Shown here: positions 47,243 to 55,320 of the stretch, piece by piece
Layout: every line of letters begins with the position of its first letter
How positions within the stretch are numbered: position 1 is the first letter of the stretch
Assembly: GCA_015689735.1 (NCBI GenBank)
Contig: WVSP01000001.1
Coordinates: forward strand, 732,001 to 796,000
Direction: 5' to 3'
Length of the DNA: 64,000 bases
DNA from: Rhodobacterales bacterium LSUCC0031
GTDB lineage: Bacteria; Pseudomonadota; Alphaproteobacteria; Rhodobacterales; Rhodobacteraceae
Notes under the pieces: model-generated
Database searches by the model: none
What the model saw: only the letters and a program-made list of their open reading frames with translations
What the model was told of the DNA's origin: nothing
Program-made: the position numbers and the translations under genes

Positions 47243-48730
47243 GTGACCAAGACACACGCCGCCTTGGCAATTTGCGCCGCGATCATCTGGGCATCGGGCG
47301 CAGACGCGCAGCAAGCTGACACGATCACCACCAGCATCCAACAATATGATAATGGTGGCATCTACGAAGGTGAGTTTCGCAACGGCCTTCAGCACGGCCA
47401 AGGGATATATCGCCTTCCCAATGGGTTCGAATATACGGGCGCTTGGGTTGATGGCGAAATGCGCGGCCAAGGTCGCGCCATCTTTCCCGACCGATCCATC
47501 TATGAGGGGGAATTCCTTGCCGGTCGGCCACACGGCATGGGCAAGGTTACCTATGCCGATGGTTCAACCTATGAGGGCGATTGGGTGGATGGCAGCATCC
47601 AAGGTAGCGGTACAGCCATCTACTCCAACGGTTTGAGTTATACCGGCGCTTTCCAAAATGGTCTGCATCATGGCGAAGGTATCATCACCGGCCCAGGCGG
47701 CTATCGCTACGCGGGGACATGGGTCAACGGCGTGATGGAGGGGCAAGGCGCCATCACTTATCCCGATGGCGCAACGTATGAAGGCGGCTTCATTGCGGGA
47801 TTGCGTGCAGGCAACGGGCGGCTCGATATGCCCGATGGTGCGCGTTACGAGGGTGAATGGGCCGATGGCCAAATCAATGGCACGGGCGTACTGACGCAAT
47901 CCAATGGTGACGTTTATTCCGGCGGCTTCGTCGCAGGCCAACGCGCGGGGCGTGGCACTGTCCGCTACGCCAATGGCGATATCTACGAGGGCGATTTTGC
48001 CAATGACCAGCGCCATGGTATCGGGACGCTGACGGCTACCGATGGGTTCAGATATACCGGCGACTGGGTCGAAGGCCGTATCCGTGGCAATGGCAAGATC
48101 ACCTATCCCGATGGATCGATTTATGAGGGCGCTTTTGTCGATGATCTGGCCCATGGTACCGGCACGATCACCTATCCAGATGGTGCATCCTATACAGGCG
48201 ACTGGGTCGAAGGTGTAATCCAAGGGACCGGCACTGCCATCTATGCCAATGGGCTCACCTATGTTGGACAGTTCCTCAATGCGCGCCAACATGGCCAAGG
48301 CATCATGACCCATCCCGATGGCTACCGCTACGAAGGGGAGTGGCAAGATGGGCTGCGCCATGGTCAAGGGCGGGCCACCTATCTTGATGGTTCAGTCTAT
48401 GATGGCACCTTCGTTGCAGGCGAGCGTGCAGGCCAAGGCCGGCTGACCATGCCTGCGCCAAATGCCTTTTCCTATGTCGGCGAATGGGCCGATGGCGAGA
48501 TCAACGGCTTTGGCATCGCCACCTATGCCAACGGCGATATCTACGAAGGCCGCTTTGTCGAGGGACGCCGCGAGGGCGAAGGCACCATGCGCTATGCCAC
48601 TGGCGAGGTGCTGCGCGGCACATGGGAAAACGGTCTGCCAACCGAGGGCGCGGCGGTCGATGGTCCAACTCCCGCCGCCGATCCCGATACGACCGAGGCA
48701 AATCCAGGCGCCCCGGTGCAACAACCCTAG
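47243..48730 (+). CDS. Exported MORN-repeat protein
   Basis: 495 residues from GTG 47243. Signal peptide about 1-22 (AALAICAAIIWASGADA). Eighteen full 23-residue MORN units (YxGxF/WxxGxxxGxG) run from residue 41 to 456, plus a partial nineteenth; a Pro/Ala/Thr tail ends the protein. Units 1-9 (41-247) and 10-18 (248-456) match one for one, so the array is a duplicated nine-unit block; unit 16 has two extra residues. MORN sheets commonly bind lipids or proteins. Presumably periplasmic. Role unknown. Confidence 0.9.
   Translation: MTKTHAALAICAAIIWASGADAQQADTITTSIQQYDNGGIYEGEFRNGLQHGQGIYRLPNGFEYTGAWVDGEMRGQGRAIFPDRSIYEGEFLAGRPHGMGKVTYADGSTYEGDWVDGSIQGSGTAIYSNGLSYTGAFQNGLHHGEGIITGPGGYRYAGTWVNGVMEGQGAITYPDGATYEGGFIAGLRAGNGRLDMPDGARYEGEWADGQINGTGVLTQSNGDVYSGGFVAGQRAGRGTVRYANGDIYEGDFANDQRHGIGTLTATDGFRYTGDWVEGRIRGNGKITYPDGSIYEGAFVDDLAHGTGTITYPDGASYTGDWVEGVIQGTGTAIYANGLTYVGQFLNARQHGQGIMTHPDGYRYEGEWQDGLRHGQGRATYLDGSVYDGTFVAGERAGQGRLTMPAPNAFSYVGEWADGEINGFGIATYANGDIYEGRFVEGRREGEGTMRYATGEVLRGTWENGLPTEGAAVDGPTPAADPDTTEANPGAPVQQP
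47363..48610 (+). repeat. Two tandem nine-unit MORN blocks
   Basis: Block 1 is 47363-47983, block 2 is 47984-48610. Aromatic residue at position 5 of each unit alternates F/W through units 1-9 and again 10-18, and the alternation breaks (F-F) exactly at the 9/10 junction. Units 4/13, 5/14, 7/16, 8/17 and 9/18 are most alike. Confidence 0.85.
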
Positions 48731-48744
48731 CGATCGGCTTCTTC

Positions 48745-48782
48745 GTTTCAGAAATATCCCGGGGTCCGGGGCAGAGCCCCGG
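48745..48782 (-). repeat. 3'-end module copy B
   Basis: Minus strand: hairpin CCGGGG-CTCTG-CCCCGG (48782-48766), then core GGGATATTTCTGAAAC (48760-48745) and GAAGAAG. It starts about 12 bases past the NmrA-like gene stop, on that gene's strand. Confidence 0.85.
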
Positions 48783-48794
48783 TCCCTTCGCGCC

Positions 48795-49676
48795 TCACCC
48801 GCGCAAGCGGTGGGCGTTCGCGCCCAGCCAGTCCGCTAGCGTCTGCGGCTTGCGTCCCGACAAACGCTCCACATGGCCGGTGACCTTATCCATCCGCCCC
48901 TCGCGTGCGGCCCGGTCAGCACCGACCAACAGTGCCGCCAATGGTGCCGGCACACCCGCACCCGTCAGCGTGGCCTCTAGCGCCGCATCCTCCATCGGCA
49001 CGACTGTGATGGCACTGCCCAACGCGGCGTTGATCGCCGCGATCTGGTCCTGCACACTCTGCGCCTCGGGACCCGATAGGTCATAGGTGGCGCTCTGTGT
49101 CTCTCCGAGCAGCGCACCGGCGGCGGCAGCGGCAAAATCGGCCCGCGCGCCGTGGGCGATGCGGCCTTCGCCCGCGGCGGTCAGCTGCGCGCCATGCGCC
49201 AGCGCCCCCGGCACGCTGAGGGCGAGGTTCTCGAAATACCAGTTATTGCGCAGGATCGTGTAGCCCATGCCGCTGGCCTTGATCGCCTCCTCGGTGGCCA
49301 GATGGTCGGGCGCGAAATAGATTGGGTGGTCCAGCGCGGGCGCCGGCATCGAGGTATAGACCACATGGGCCACGCCCGCACGCGTCGCGGCGGCCACGGC
49401 GGCCAGATGCTGGCGTTGCCGTGTGCCTGCGCCGTCCAGCGCATCGGTCGAGATGATGAGAACGCGCTCGACCCCGGCGAAAGCGGCATCAAGGCTGGCT
49501 TCATCGTTGAAATCCACCCGCACAGGCGTGGCCCCTGCGATCGCCAGCGCCTCGGGCCTGCGGCTGCCCGCACGCAGGTCGGCGCTGCCGCGCGCGATCA
49601 ATTCCGCCAGCACAAGACGCCCAAGCGCGCCATTTGCGCCGGTAACAAGGATCGGGGACGTACGGTCGTCAGTCAT
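48795..49676 (-). CDS. NmrA-like NAD(P)-binding protein (QorB-type)
   Basis: 293 residues. Atypical short-chain dehydrogenase fold: [18 protein letters not shown] (Rossmann), [19 protein letters not shown] and [11 protein letters not shown]. QorB-like quinone reductases and NmrA redox sensors share these marks; catalysis is not certain. Divergent from an HxlR regulator across 105 bp, the usual pairing for a redox- or electrophile-responsive enzyme. Confidence 0.85.
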   Translation of the reverse strand: MTDDRTSPILVTGANGALGRLVLAELIARGSADLRAGSRRPEALAIAGATPVRVDFNDEASLDAAFAGVERVLIISTDALDGAGTRQRQHLAAVAAATRAGVAHVVYTSMPAPALDHPIYFAPDHLATEEAIKASGMGYTILRNNWYFENLALSVPGALAHGAQLTAAGEGRIAHGARADFAAAAAGALLGETQSATYDLSGPEAQSVQDQIAAINAALGSAITVVPMEDAALEATLTGAGVPAPLAALLVGADRAAREGRMDKVTGHVERLSGRKPQTLADWLGANAHRLRG

Positions 49677-49705
49677 GAGAATCTCCAGTCTTGTTTGAAA
49701 TGCTG

Positions 49706-49720
49706 GTCTCTGGTAGAGAC
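49706..49720. promoter_or_regulatory. Palindrome between NmrA-like and hxlR genes
   Basis: GTCTCT-GGT-AGAGAC, perfect 6-3-6, in the shared divergent promoter region; CAGTCT/AGACTG repeat halves also flank it. Candidate HxlR operator. Confidence 0.45.
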
Positions 49721-49781
49721 TGCAACCGTCCTTCGCCAGAAGGCACGTTCACCGCCCATGGTTACATCGGGGAAACCACCC

Positions 49782-50159
49782 ATGACGCCCACGCCACAGC
49801 CCGCCCGCCCCCCGGAGTGGTCCGGCGACCTTCAGACCTGCCCGATCCGGCAGGTGCTTGACCGGATCGGCGACCGCTGGTCGCTATTGCTGCTGCTGAC
49901 GCTCAAGGACGGCCCGCAGCGGTTCAACGCGCTGGGCCGCGCGGTGCCGGACATCTCGCGGCGGATGCTGTCGGGAACGCTCAAGACGCTGGAGGCGGAT
50001 GGATTGATCTGGCGGTCGGTCGAGGCGACGACGCCGCCCGCAGTGACCTACGGCCTGACCGCGCGCGGCCTGTCGCTGATCGCTGCCCTGCGGCCGCTGG
50101 TCGATTGGGCCGCTGCCCATACGCCTGCGATCCTTGCGGGCCGCAGGCGGGCAGGCTGA
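49782..50159 (+). CDS. HxlR-family transcriptional regulator
   Basis: 125 residues from ATG 49782, eight bases after GGGGAAA; ATG 49758 is an alternative. Winged helix: [20 protein letters not shown] with the N-terminal cysteine used as redox/electrophile sensor in relatives, [21 protein letters not shown] as recognition segment. Probably represses the divergent NmrA-like gene. Confidence 0.87.
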   Translation: MTPTPQPARPPEWSGDLQTCPIRQVLDRIGDRWSLLLLLTLKDGPQRFNALGRAVPDISRRMLSGTLKTLEADGLIWRSVEATTPPAVTYGLTARGLSLIAALRPLVDWAAAHTPAILAGRRRAG

Positions 50160-50163
50160 CACC

Positions 50164-52224
50164 TCAAGCCGCGATGAGCCCCATGCTCTCCAGCTTCAAG
50201 AGCACTTGGTGGGCGCAGTAATCCACATCCATGCCTTCGGTATCGACGACCAATTCGGCTGTGGTCGGCGCCTCGTAGGGGTCAGAAATTCCGGTGAATT
50301 CCTTGATCTTGCCCTCGCGCGCCAGCTTGTAGAGCCCCTTGCGGTCGCGGCGTTCGCATTCCTCGATGGGCGTGGCCACATGCACCTCGATGAAGGCGCC
50401 GAAGGCCTCGATCATCTCGCGCACGGCGCGGCGGGTGGCGGTATAGGGCGCGATGGGCGCGCAGATCGCGATGCCGCCATTCTTGGTGATTTCACTAGCC
50501 ACATAGCCGATGCGGCGGATGTTGATGTCGCGATGCTCTTTCGAAAAGCCAAGCTCCGATGACAGGTGCTTGCGCACCACGTCGCCATCGAGAAGCGTCA
50601 CGGGCCGCCCGCCCATCTCCATCAGCTTGACCATCAGCGCGTTGGCGATGGTCGATTTGCCGGACCCCGACAGGCCCGTGAAAAACACGGTGAACCCCTG
50701 CTGGCTGCGCGGCGGCGAGGTGCGGCGCAACTCGCGCACGACCTCGGGGAAGGAGAACCATTCGGGAATTTCCAAGCCCTCGCGCAAGCGGCGGCGCAGT
50801 TCGGTGCCGGAGATATCGAGGATCGTATCGCCCTCGGGCACCTCGTTGGCGGGGTAATACTGCGCCTTTTCCTGCACATAGACCATGTGCTTGAAATCGA
50901 CCATCTCGATGCCGATCTCGGCCTCGTGCTTTTTGAACAGTTCCTGCGCGTCATAGGGGCCGTAGAAATCCTGCCCCTGGCTGTTCTTGCCGGGGCCCGC
51001 ATGGTCGCGGCCAACGATGAAATGGGTGCAGCCGTGGTTGCGGCGGATCAGCCCGTGCCAGACCGCCTCGCGCGGGCCCGCCATGCGCATGGCAAGGTTC
51101 AAGAGGCTCATGGTCGTGGTGGCCGAGGGATACTTGTCCAAGACCGCCTCGTAGCAGCGCACGCGGGTGAAATGGTCGACATCGCCGGGCTTGGTCATGC
51201 CGACGACGGGGTGGATCAAGAGGTTCGCCTGCGCTTCCTTGGCGGCGCGGAAGGTCAGTTCCTGATGCGCGCGGTGCAGCGGGTTGCGGGTCTGAAACGC
51301 CACGATGCGCCGCCAGCCGAGCTTGCGGAAATAGGCGCGCAACTCGTTGGGCGTGTCGCGCCGCGCGCGGAAATCGTAATGCACGGGCGGCTGGATACCG
51401 GTGATGGCGCCGCCGAGGTAAATCGGCCCCGCGACATGGTGCAGGTAGTTGACCGCCGGATGCGCCAGATCATCGGCGCCGAACACCATCTGCGCTTCGC
51501 GCGCCTTGTTGGGGATGTATTTGTCTGAAATCGACAAGATCGCAAGGATCACCCCTTCGGCATCGCGCAGCGCGATATCTTGGCCGGGTTCGACCTTGGC
51601 CGCGAAGTCTTCGGACACATCAAGCGTGATGGGCATGGGCCAGAGCGTGCCGTCGGCAAGGCGCATGGTCTCGACCACACTTTCGTAATCGGCTTGGCCC
51701 AAGAAGCCCTTGAGCGGCGAGAAGCCGCCATTCATCAACAGTTCCAGATCGCAGGTCTGACGCGCGCTCAGGTCCCATGACACGAGGTCGGCTGCCTCGC
51801 GCTTGAGTTTCTGCGCGCTATCGGGCGAGACATAGAGTTCCTGGATCGGGGAGAGATGGGTCTGCATATGCGGGGTCCTGGTCTTGAGGGGGGAAACACC
51901 GCTCGCCGTGCCGGTCAATTCGGCATGGAGAGCGTCGTACTCGGCAAGCTTTCGTAACAAGAAGTTGTCGGTGAGGCGGGTCTTGAGGGCGGCACCCTGT
52001 GGGGTCAAAGCATAAGCCGTGCGTTGGCGGCGGTCGCTGCTGTCACGGTTGGTTGAGCGCACAAGCCCTACCTCCATCACTGCGCGCAAGACCGCGTTCA
52101 GGCGCCCGAGGCTAATATCCAACGCCTGTGCCGTGGCCCGCTGCGGTGCGTCTGGTGCGAGGTCGATCTGACGGAGCAGCCGAAACATCAGGTCTTCATC
52201 AGGCAGGTTTTGCGTATCTGGCAT
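50164..52224 (-). CDS. cysC: HTH domain fused to Sat-CysC (ATP sulfurylase/APS kinase)
   Basis: 686 residues from ATG 52224. Residues 1-103 form a winged helix like the EPS-associated MarR group (PQRATAQALDISLGRLNAVL as HTH; KLAEYDALHAEL as end helix). A 16-residue linker leads to Met120 (51867), the canonical Sat-CysC start. Sat follows (FQTRNPLHRAHQELTF, VGRDHAG), then APS kinase with P-loop TGLSGSGKST. The enzyme makes APS then PAPS for sulfate assimilation. AGGA lies eight bases before Met120, so a separate 567-residue enzyme may also be made. Downstream HxlR is convergent. Confidence 0.85.
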   Translation of the reverse strand: MPDTQNLPDEDLMFRLLRQIDLAPDAPQRATAQALDISLGRLNAVLRAVMEVGLVRSTNRDSSDRRQRTAYALTPQGAALKTRLTDNFLLRKLAEYDALHAELTGTASGVSPLKTRTPHMQTHLSPIQELYVSPDSAQKLKREAADLVSWDLSARQTCDLELLMNGGFSPLKGFLGQADYESVVETMRLADGTLWPMPITLDVSEDFAAKVEPGQDIALRDAEGVILAILSISDKYIPNKAREAQMVFGADDLAHPAVNYLHHVAGPIYLGGAITGIQPPVHYDFRARRDTPNELRAYFRKLGWRRIVAFQTRNPLHRAHQELTFRAAKEAQANLLIHPVVGMTKPGDVDHFTRVRCYEAVLDKYPSATTTMSLLNLAMRMAGPREAVWHGLIRRNHGCTHFIVGRDHAGPGKNSQGQDFYGPYDAQELFKKHEAEIGIEMVDFKHMVYVQEKAQYYPANEVPEGDTILDISGTELRRRLREGLEIPEWFSFPEVVRELRRTSPPRSQQGFTVFFTGLSGSGKSTIANALMVKLMEMGGRPVTLLDGDVVRKHLSSELGFSKEHRDINIRRIGYVASEITKNGGIAICAPIAPYTATRRAVREMIEAFGAFIEVHVATPIEECERRDRKGLYKLAREGKIKEFTGISDPYEAPTTAELVVDTEGMDVDYCAHQVLLKLESMGLIAA

Positions 52225-52240
52225 GGCGAGCTCTTACTTG

Positions 52241-52306
52241 TTCAAAGTTGAACGTATTTCTCGAAAGTTGCAAAGTAAAGAGTTTTGTTCATGTCTGAAC
52301 GTATTT
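52241..52306 (-). promoter_or_regulatory. Two operator-like repeats upstream of HTH-Sat-CysC
   Basis: TTCAAAGTTGAACGTATTT (52241-52259) and TTCATGTCTGAACGTATTT (52288-52306) match at 15 of 19 positions, 47 bp apart. Each holds TTCA...TGAA dyads; the region is AT-rich against a GC-rich background. Likely promoter and autoregulatory site of the fused regulator. Confidence 0.6.
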
Positions 52307-52314
52307 TTTCAGAC

Positions 52315-52348
52315 AAAAAAGCCCGCCACAATGGCTGTGGCGGGCTTT
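52315..52348 (-). terminator. trxB terminator
   Basis: AAAGCCCGCCACA (52318-52330) pairs perfectly with TGTGGCGGGCTTT (52336-52348), followed on the minus strand by a T-run (52320-52315). It insulates trxB from the sat-cysC promoter. Confidence 0.92.
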
Positions 52349-52379
52349 CCCAAAGCTTGCTGAAAATAGGGACAGAGGT

Positions 52380-53330
52380 TCAGGCGGCCCCGTGTTCGGC
52401 CAACCATTTTTCCGCATCAAGGGCCGCCATGCAGCCCATTCCGGCGCTGGTCACAGCTTGGCGATAGACGTGATCGGTCAAATCGCCTGCCGCAAAGACA
52501 CCGGGAATTGAGGTTTTGGTCGTACCCGGCTCGACCTTGACATAGCCGCCGCTGTGCAATTCCAGTTGGTTCTTGACCAAATCGCTGGCGGGTGCGTGGC
52601 CGATGGCCACGAAAAAGCCCTTGCAGGGGATTTCCGTGATCTCGCCGGTTTCCACATGCTTGGCGCGCACCCCTTCGACGCCGCGCGGGTTGTCGCCGCC
52701 GATGACTTCGTCAATTTCATGGTTCCACAAGACGGCGACCTTGGGGTTATTGAACAGGCGCTCTTGCATGATCTTTTCGGCGCGCAAGCTGTCGCGGCGG
52801 TGGATCAGCGTGACCTTGGAGGCGAAATTGGTCAAAAACAGCGCTTCTTCGACAGCCGTATTGCCGCCGCCGACCACGACGATTTCCTGACCGCGGTAAA
52901 AGAACCCGTCGCAGGTGGCGCAGGCCGAGACCCCAAAGCCCTTGAAATGCTCCTCTGACGGAAGGCCCAGCCATTTCGCCTGCGCGCCGGTCGCAAGGAT
53001 GACCGCATCGGCGGTATAGATCGTGCCGCTGTCGCCCTCGGCCCGAAAGGGCCGCGCTGACAGGTCAAGCGACTGGATATGGTCGGAAATGATCTCGCAG
53101 CCCATTTCTTTGGCGTGATGCTCCATTCGCACCATCAGGTCAGGCCCCATGACGCTCGCGTCGCCTGGCCAGTTCTCGACATCGGTGGTGATGGTCAATT
53201 GCCCACCGGGTTGGATCCCTTGCACCAAAATCGGGGAGAGCATAGCGCGGCTGGCATAGACCCCTGCGGTATATCCGGCCGGGCCTGATCCGATGATCAA
53301 CAAGCGGGTATGGCGGGCGGTTTGGCTCAT
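52380..53330 (-). CDS. trxB: Thioredoxin reductase
   Basis: 316 residues from ATG 53330. FAD/NADPH flavoprotein that reduces thioredoxin. [17 protein letters not shown] (FAD), redox-active CATCDG (about 136-139), [16 protein letters not shown] (NADPH) and [10 protein letters not shown]. Placement next to sat-cysC fits supply of reductant for PAPS reduction, though the genes have separate transcripts. Divergent from an Lrp regulator. Confidence 0.96.
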   Translation of the reverse strand: MSQTARHTRLLIIGSGPAGYTAGVYASRAMLSPILVQGIQPGGQLTITTDVENWPGDASVMGPDLMVRMEHHAKEMGCEIISDHIQSLDLSARPFRAEGDSGTIYTADAVILATGAQAKWLGLPSEEHFKGFGVSACATCDGFFYRGQEIVVVGGGNTAVEEALFLTNFASKVTLIHRRDSLRAEKIMQERLFNNPKVAVLWNHEIDEVIGGDNPRGVEGVRAKHVETGEITEIPCKGFFVAIGHAPASDLVKNQLELHSGGYVKVEPGTTKTSIPGVFAAGDLTDHVYRQAVTSAGMGCMAALDAEKWLAEHGAA

Positions 53331-53460
53331 GGGTTTGCTCCTTGGATGCTGCGCCTGCCGCCTTGATCGCGGCACATTGGGCTTTGGCATATAATCGGGA
53401 CGGGTTCCGGGTAAAAGCCCTACGGCATGGGGTTGCGCGCGGGGTGGGAATGATACATTT

Positions 53461-53489
53461 ATTGCGCAAGTGTGAAATAATATTGCGCA
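53461..53489. promoter_or_regulatory. ATTGCGCA direct repeats, possible Lrp site
   Basis: ATTGCGCA at 53461-53468 and again at 53482-53489, exactly 21 bp apart (two helical turns), in the AT-rich divergent trxB/lrp promoter. The first is part of palindrome TTGCGCAA. TAATAT between them could be a -10 element. Confidence 0.5.
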
Positions 53490-53541
53490 GATATTTGTGA
53501 CGCGGTTCGAAAAGCAATCCGCGTTTGGGGAAATGCAGCAG

Positions 53542-54042
53542 ATGGCTCAGACAAAGCTCGACCCGATCGATCGTAAGATCTTGTCAGAATTGCAAGATGA
53601 CGGGCGGATGACCAATGTGGAGCTGGCCAAGCGCGTGGGCATCTCGGCCCCGCCTTGCCTGCGCCGGGTTCGCACGCTGGAGGAGGCCGGCTATATCCGC
53701 GGCTACCACGCCGATGTTGACCCGCGCATGCTGGGTTTCGAGGTGCAGGTTTTCGCGATGGTGGGCCTTCATAGCCAAGCCGAGGCCGATCTCGTCGCTT
53801 TTGAGGAACGTTGCCGGAATTGGCAGCTTGTGCGCGAGTGCCATATGCTCAACGGCGAGATTGATTTCATCCTGAAATGCGTGGCTCCCGATCTCTCGAC
53901 GTTTCAAAGCTTTCTGACAGGTCAGCTTACAGCCGCGCCCAACGTGGCCAGTGTGCGCACCTCCCTCGTGATCCGTGGGTCCAAGGACATACCCGGGGTG
54001 CCGTTCGATATCGTCGAGGATCGGGTGGCGCAAACCAGCTAA
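53542..54042 (+). CDS. Lrp/AsnC-family transcriptional regulator
   Basis: 166 residues from ATG 53542 ([10 protein letters not shown]). N-terminal HTH ([40 protein letters not shown]) and C-terminal RAM ligand-binding domain (about 70-150). Typical autoregulated octameric regulators sense amino acids. Divergent from trxB; direct repeats in the gap may be its operator. Confidence 0.92.
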   Translation: MAQTKLDPIDRKILSELQDDGRMTNVELAKRVGISAPPCLRRVRTLEEAGYIRGYHADVDPRMLGFEVQVFAMVGLHSQAEADLVAFEERCRNWQLVRECHMLNGEIDFILKCVAPDLSTFQSFLTGQLTAAPNVASVRTSLVIRGSKDIPGVPFDIVEDRVAQTS

Positions 54043-54060
54043 GGCAAGCGGCCCCGTGAC

Positions 54061-54095
54061 GCAAAAAGGGCGGCCATTCTGGCCGCCCTTTTTGC
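54061..54095. terminator. Bidirectional terminator after lrp
   Basis: Perfect 15-base arms GCAAAAAGGGCGGCC (54061-54075) and GGCCGCCCTTTTTGC (54081-54095), loop ATTCT. Serves lrp on the plus strand and the 43-residue gene on the minus strand. Confidence 0.93.
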
Positions 54096-54130
54096 AAGCA
54101 CATGCATTGCTGATGCTGATGCGGTCCGCG

Positions 54131-54262
54131 TTATCCGGCGGCCTTCAGCAAGACCGGCTTTGCCGACTGTTGCTTGGCGCGCTTGGTGCGCGACCAAGGC
54201 ATTTCAACCTGGTCCTTCTTCGCTTCGACCAGAACCGTTTTCATCCAACGACGCGTTTTCAT
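54131..54262 (-). CDS. 43-residue basic protein, unknown function
   Basis: Short gene from ATG 54262 to TAA at 54133-54131. It begins MKTRRWMKTVLVEAKKDQ, continues with VEMPWSRTKRAKQQ and ends PVLLKAAG. Thirteen Lys/Arg residues make it strongly basic. AAGGACAAGGCAG sits before the start as ribosome site and the lrp terminator closes it. I recall similar MKTRRW-starting small proteins annotated as hypothetical in Rhodobacteraceae, but could not check. Nucleic-acid or membrane binding is possible; no function is claimed. Confidence 0.65.
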   Translation of the reverse strand: MKTRRWMKTVLVEAKKDQVEMPWSRTKRAKQQSAKPVLLKAAG

Positions 54263-54552
54263 CTGCCTTGTCCTTTGCCTGTGGGTTCTCTTGCCCGCTT
54301 CCGGGCTTGAGACGTAATGTGCAGGGTCTTTCCGGCAGACTTACGGCAAAATCATCAACGCAGGGTAAATCTGCGGGGCGTTTTTGTGGCATCGGGATTT
54401 GACACTTCATCCAATTTTTCTTGACGGTCACAGGGCGATCCGCGTCAAGGGTTGGTTGATCAGGGCAAAGTTGGGGCAAAGCGTGGCCAAAAACTGCCCG
54501 ATTTTCCCGCTTGCAGAGACAATTCGGGCGCCCACGCCCAATTTCGCATGAA
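54263..54552. other. Intergenic region upstream of the 43-residue gene
   Basis: 290 bases between the small gene and pgeF. It must hold the small gene's promoter; TTGACA-like text occurs only weakly. An open frame at 54204-54479 on the minus strand has no family features. Nothing else is supported. Confidence 0.4.
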
Positions 54553-55320
54553 TCAGAGACGAATCACCGAAATCAGCCGCCCATAATCGGCTTCGCCCCG
54601 ATGGGTGGCGCGTCGATACGAGAAAAAGCGCGCTTCTTCGCTGTAAGTGCAATGGCGGGTCCATTCCGCGGTGGCGATCCCTGCTGCCCGCAGACGCATG
54701 AGCCCATAGCCGGGCAAGTCGAACAGATATCGGTCGCCTGCGCCATTGATGAAAAAGCGAGCGCTGTCGCGGTCTTCGTCGAGGAAGCGTTCGAGAAATT
54801 CCTGACCGACCTCGTAGGCGCGTTGGCTGATCGTCGGGCCGATCACGGCATGGATTTGATCCCGCCGCGCCCCAAGGGTGATCATCTGGTCAATCGTGGC
54901 CTCAAGCACACCGTCCAGCGCGCCGCGCCACCCGGCATGTGCGGCCCCGATGACCCCTGCGGCGCGGTCGGCAAAGAGCACCGGCTGGCAATCGGCGGTG
55001 AGGATCGCAAGGGCAAGTCCGTGTGTATTTGTCACCAGCGCATCGGCGCGCGGTCGATCAGCTGGCCGTTCATGCACGGTCACAGCGGTGGCAGAATGAA
55101 CCTGATGTACCGTCACCAGACCTTCGGGCGGCACGCCCATGGCATCGGCGACCCGGTCACGGTTCATCGCGACGATTTCGACTTGGTCGGATGAGCCGCC
55201 GCCGCAGTTCAATCCTTCGAATATCCCTGAGGATGCGCCGCCGCGCCGCCCGAAAAAGCCATGCGCCACGCCATCGAGCAGCGGCGAAGTCACGATGTCG
55301 AGGGTCAAGGTCACGGTCAT
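54553..55320 (-). CDS. pgeF: Polyphenol oxidase/purine nucleoside phosphorylase family (PgeF/YfiH)
   Basis: 255 residues. LACC1/YfiH family: HGFFGRRGGASSGIFEGLN, VHQVHSATAV, TADCQPVLFAD and AAHAGWRG carry the zinc-binding His and Cys. Relatives have purine nucleoside phosphorylase/adenosine deaminase activity and help peptidoglycan editing. Start overlaps the midA stop (ATGA) in the lgt-midA-pgeF operon. Confidence 0.92.
   Translation of the reverse strand: MTVTLTLDIVTSPLLDGVAHGFFGRRGGASSGIFEGLNCGGGSSDQVEIVAMNRDRVADAMGVPPEGLVTVHQVHSATAVTVHERPADRPRADALVTNTHGLALAILTADCQPVLFADRAAGVIGAAHAGWRGALDGVLEATIDQMITLGARRDQIHAVIGPTISQRAYEVGQEFLERFLDEDRDSARFFINGAGDRYLFDLPGYGLMRLRAAGIATAEWTRHCTYSEEARFFSYRRATHRGEADYGRLISVIRL

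Noticed and set aside
47363-48610. CRISPR-like periodic repeat
   Set aside because: The 69-base periodicity is a protein MORN repeat in an intact reading frame; no conserved direct repeat with unique spacers.
49152-49781. N-terminal extension of the HxlR protein to 335 residues
   Set aside because: Runs antisense through the NmrA-like gene; HxlR proteins are about 110-130 residues long.
54204-54479. 91-codon open frame on the minus strand near the small gene
   Set aside because: Overlaps the better-supported 43-residue gene in another frame; composition not protein-like.
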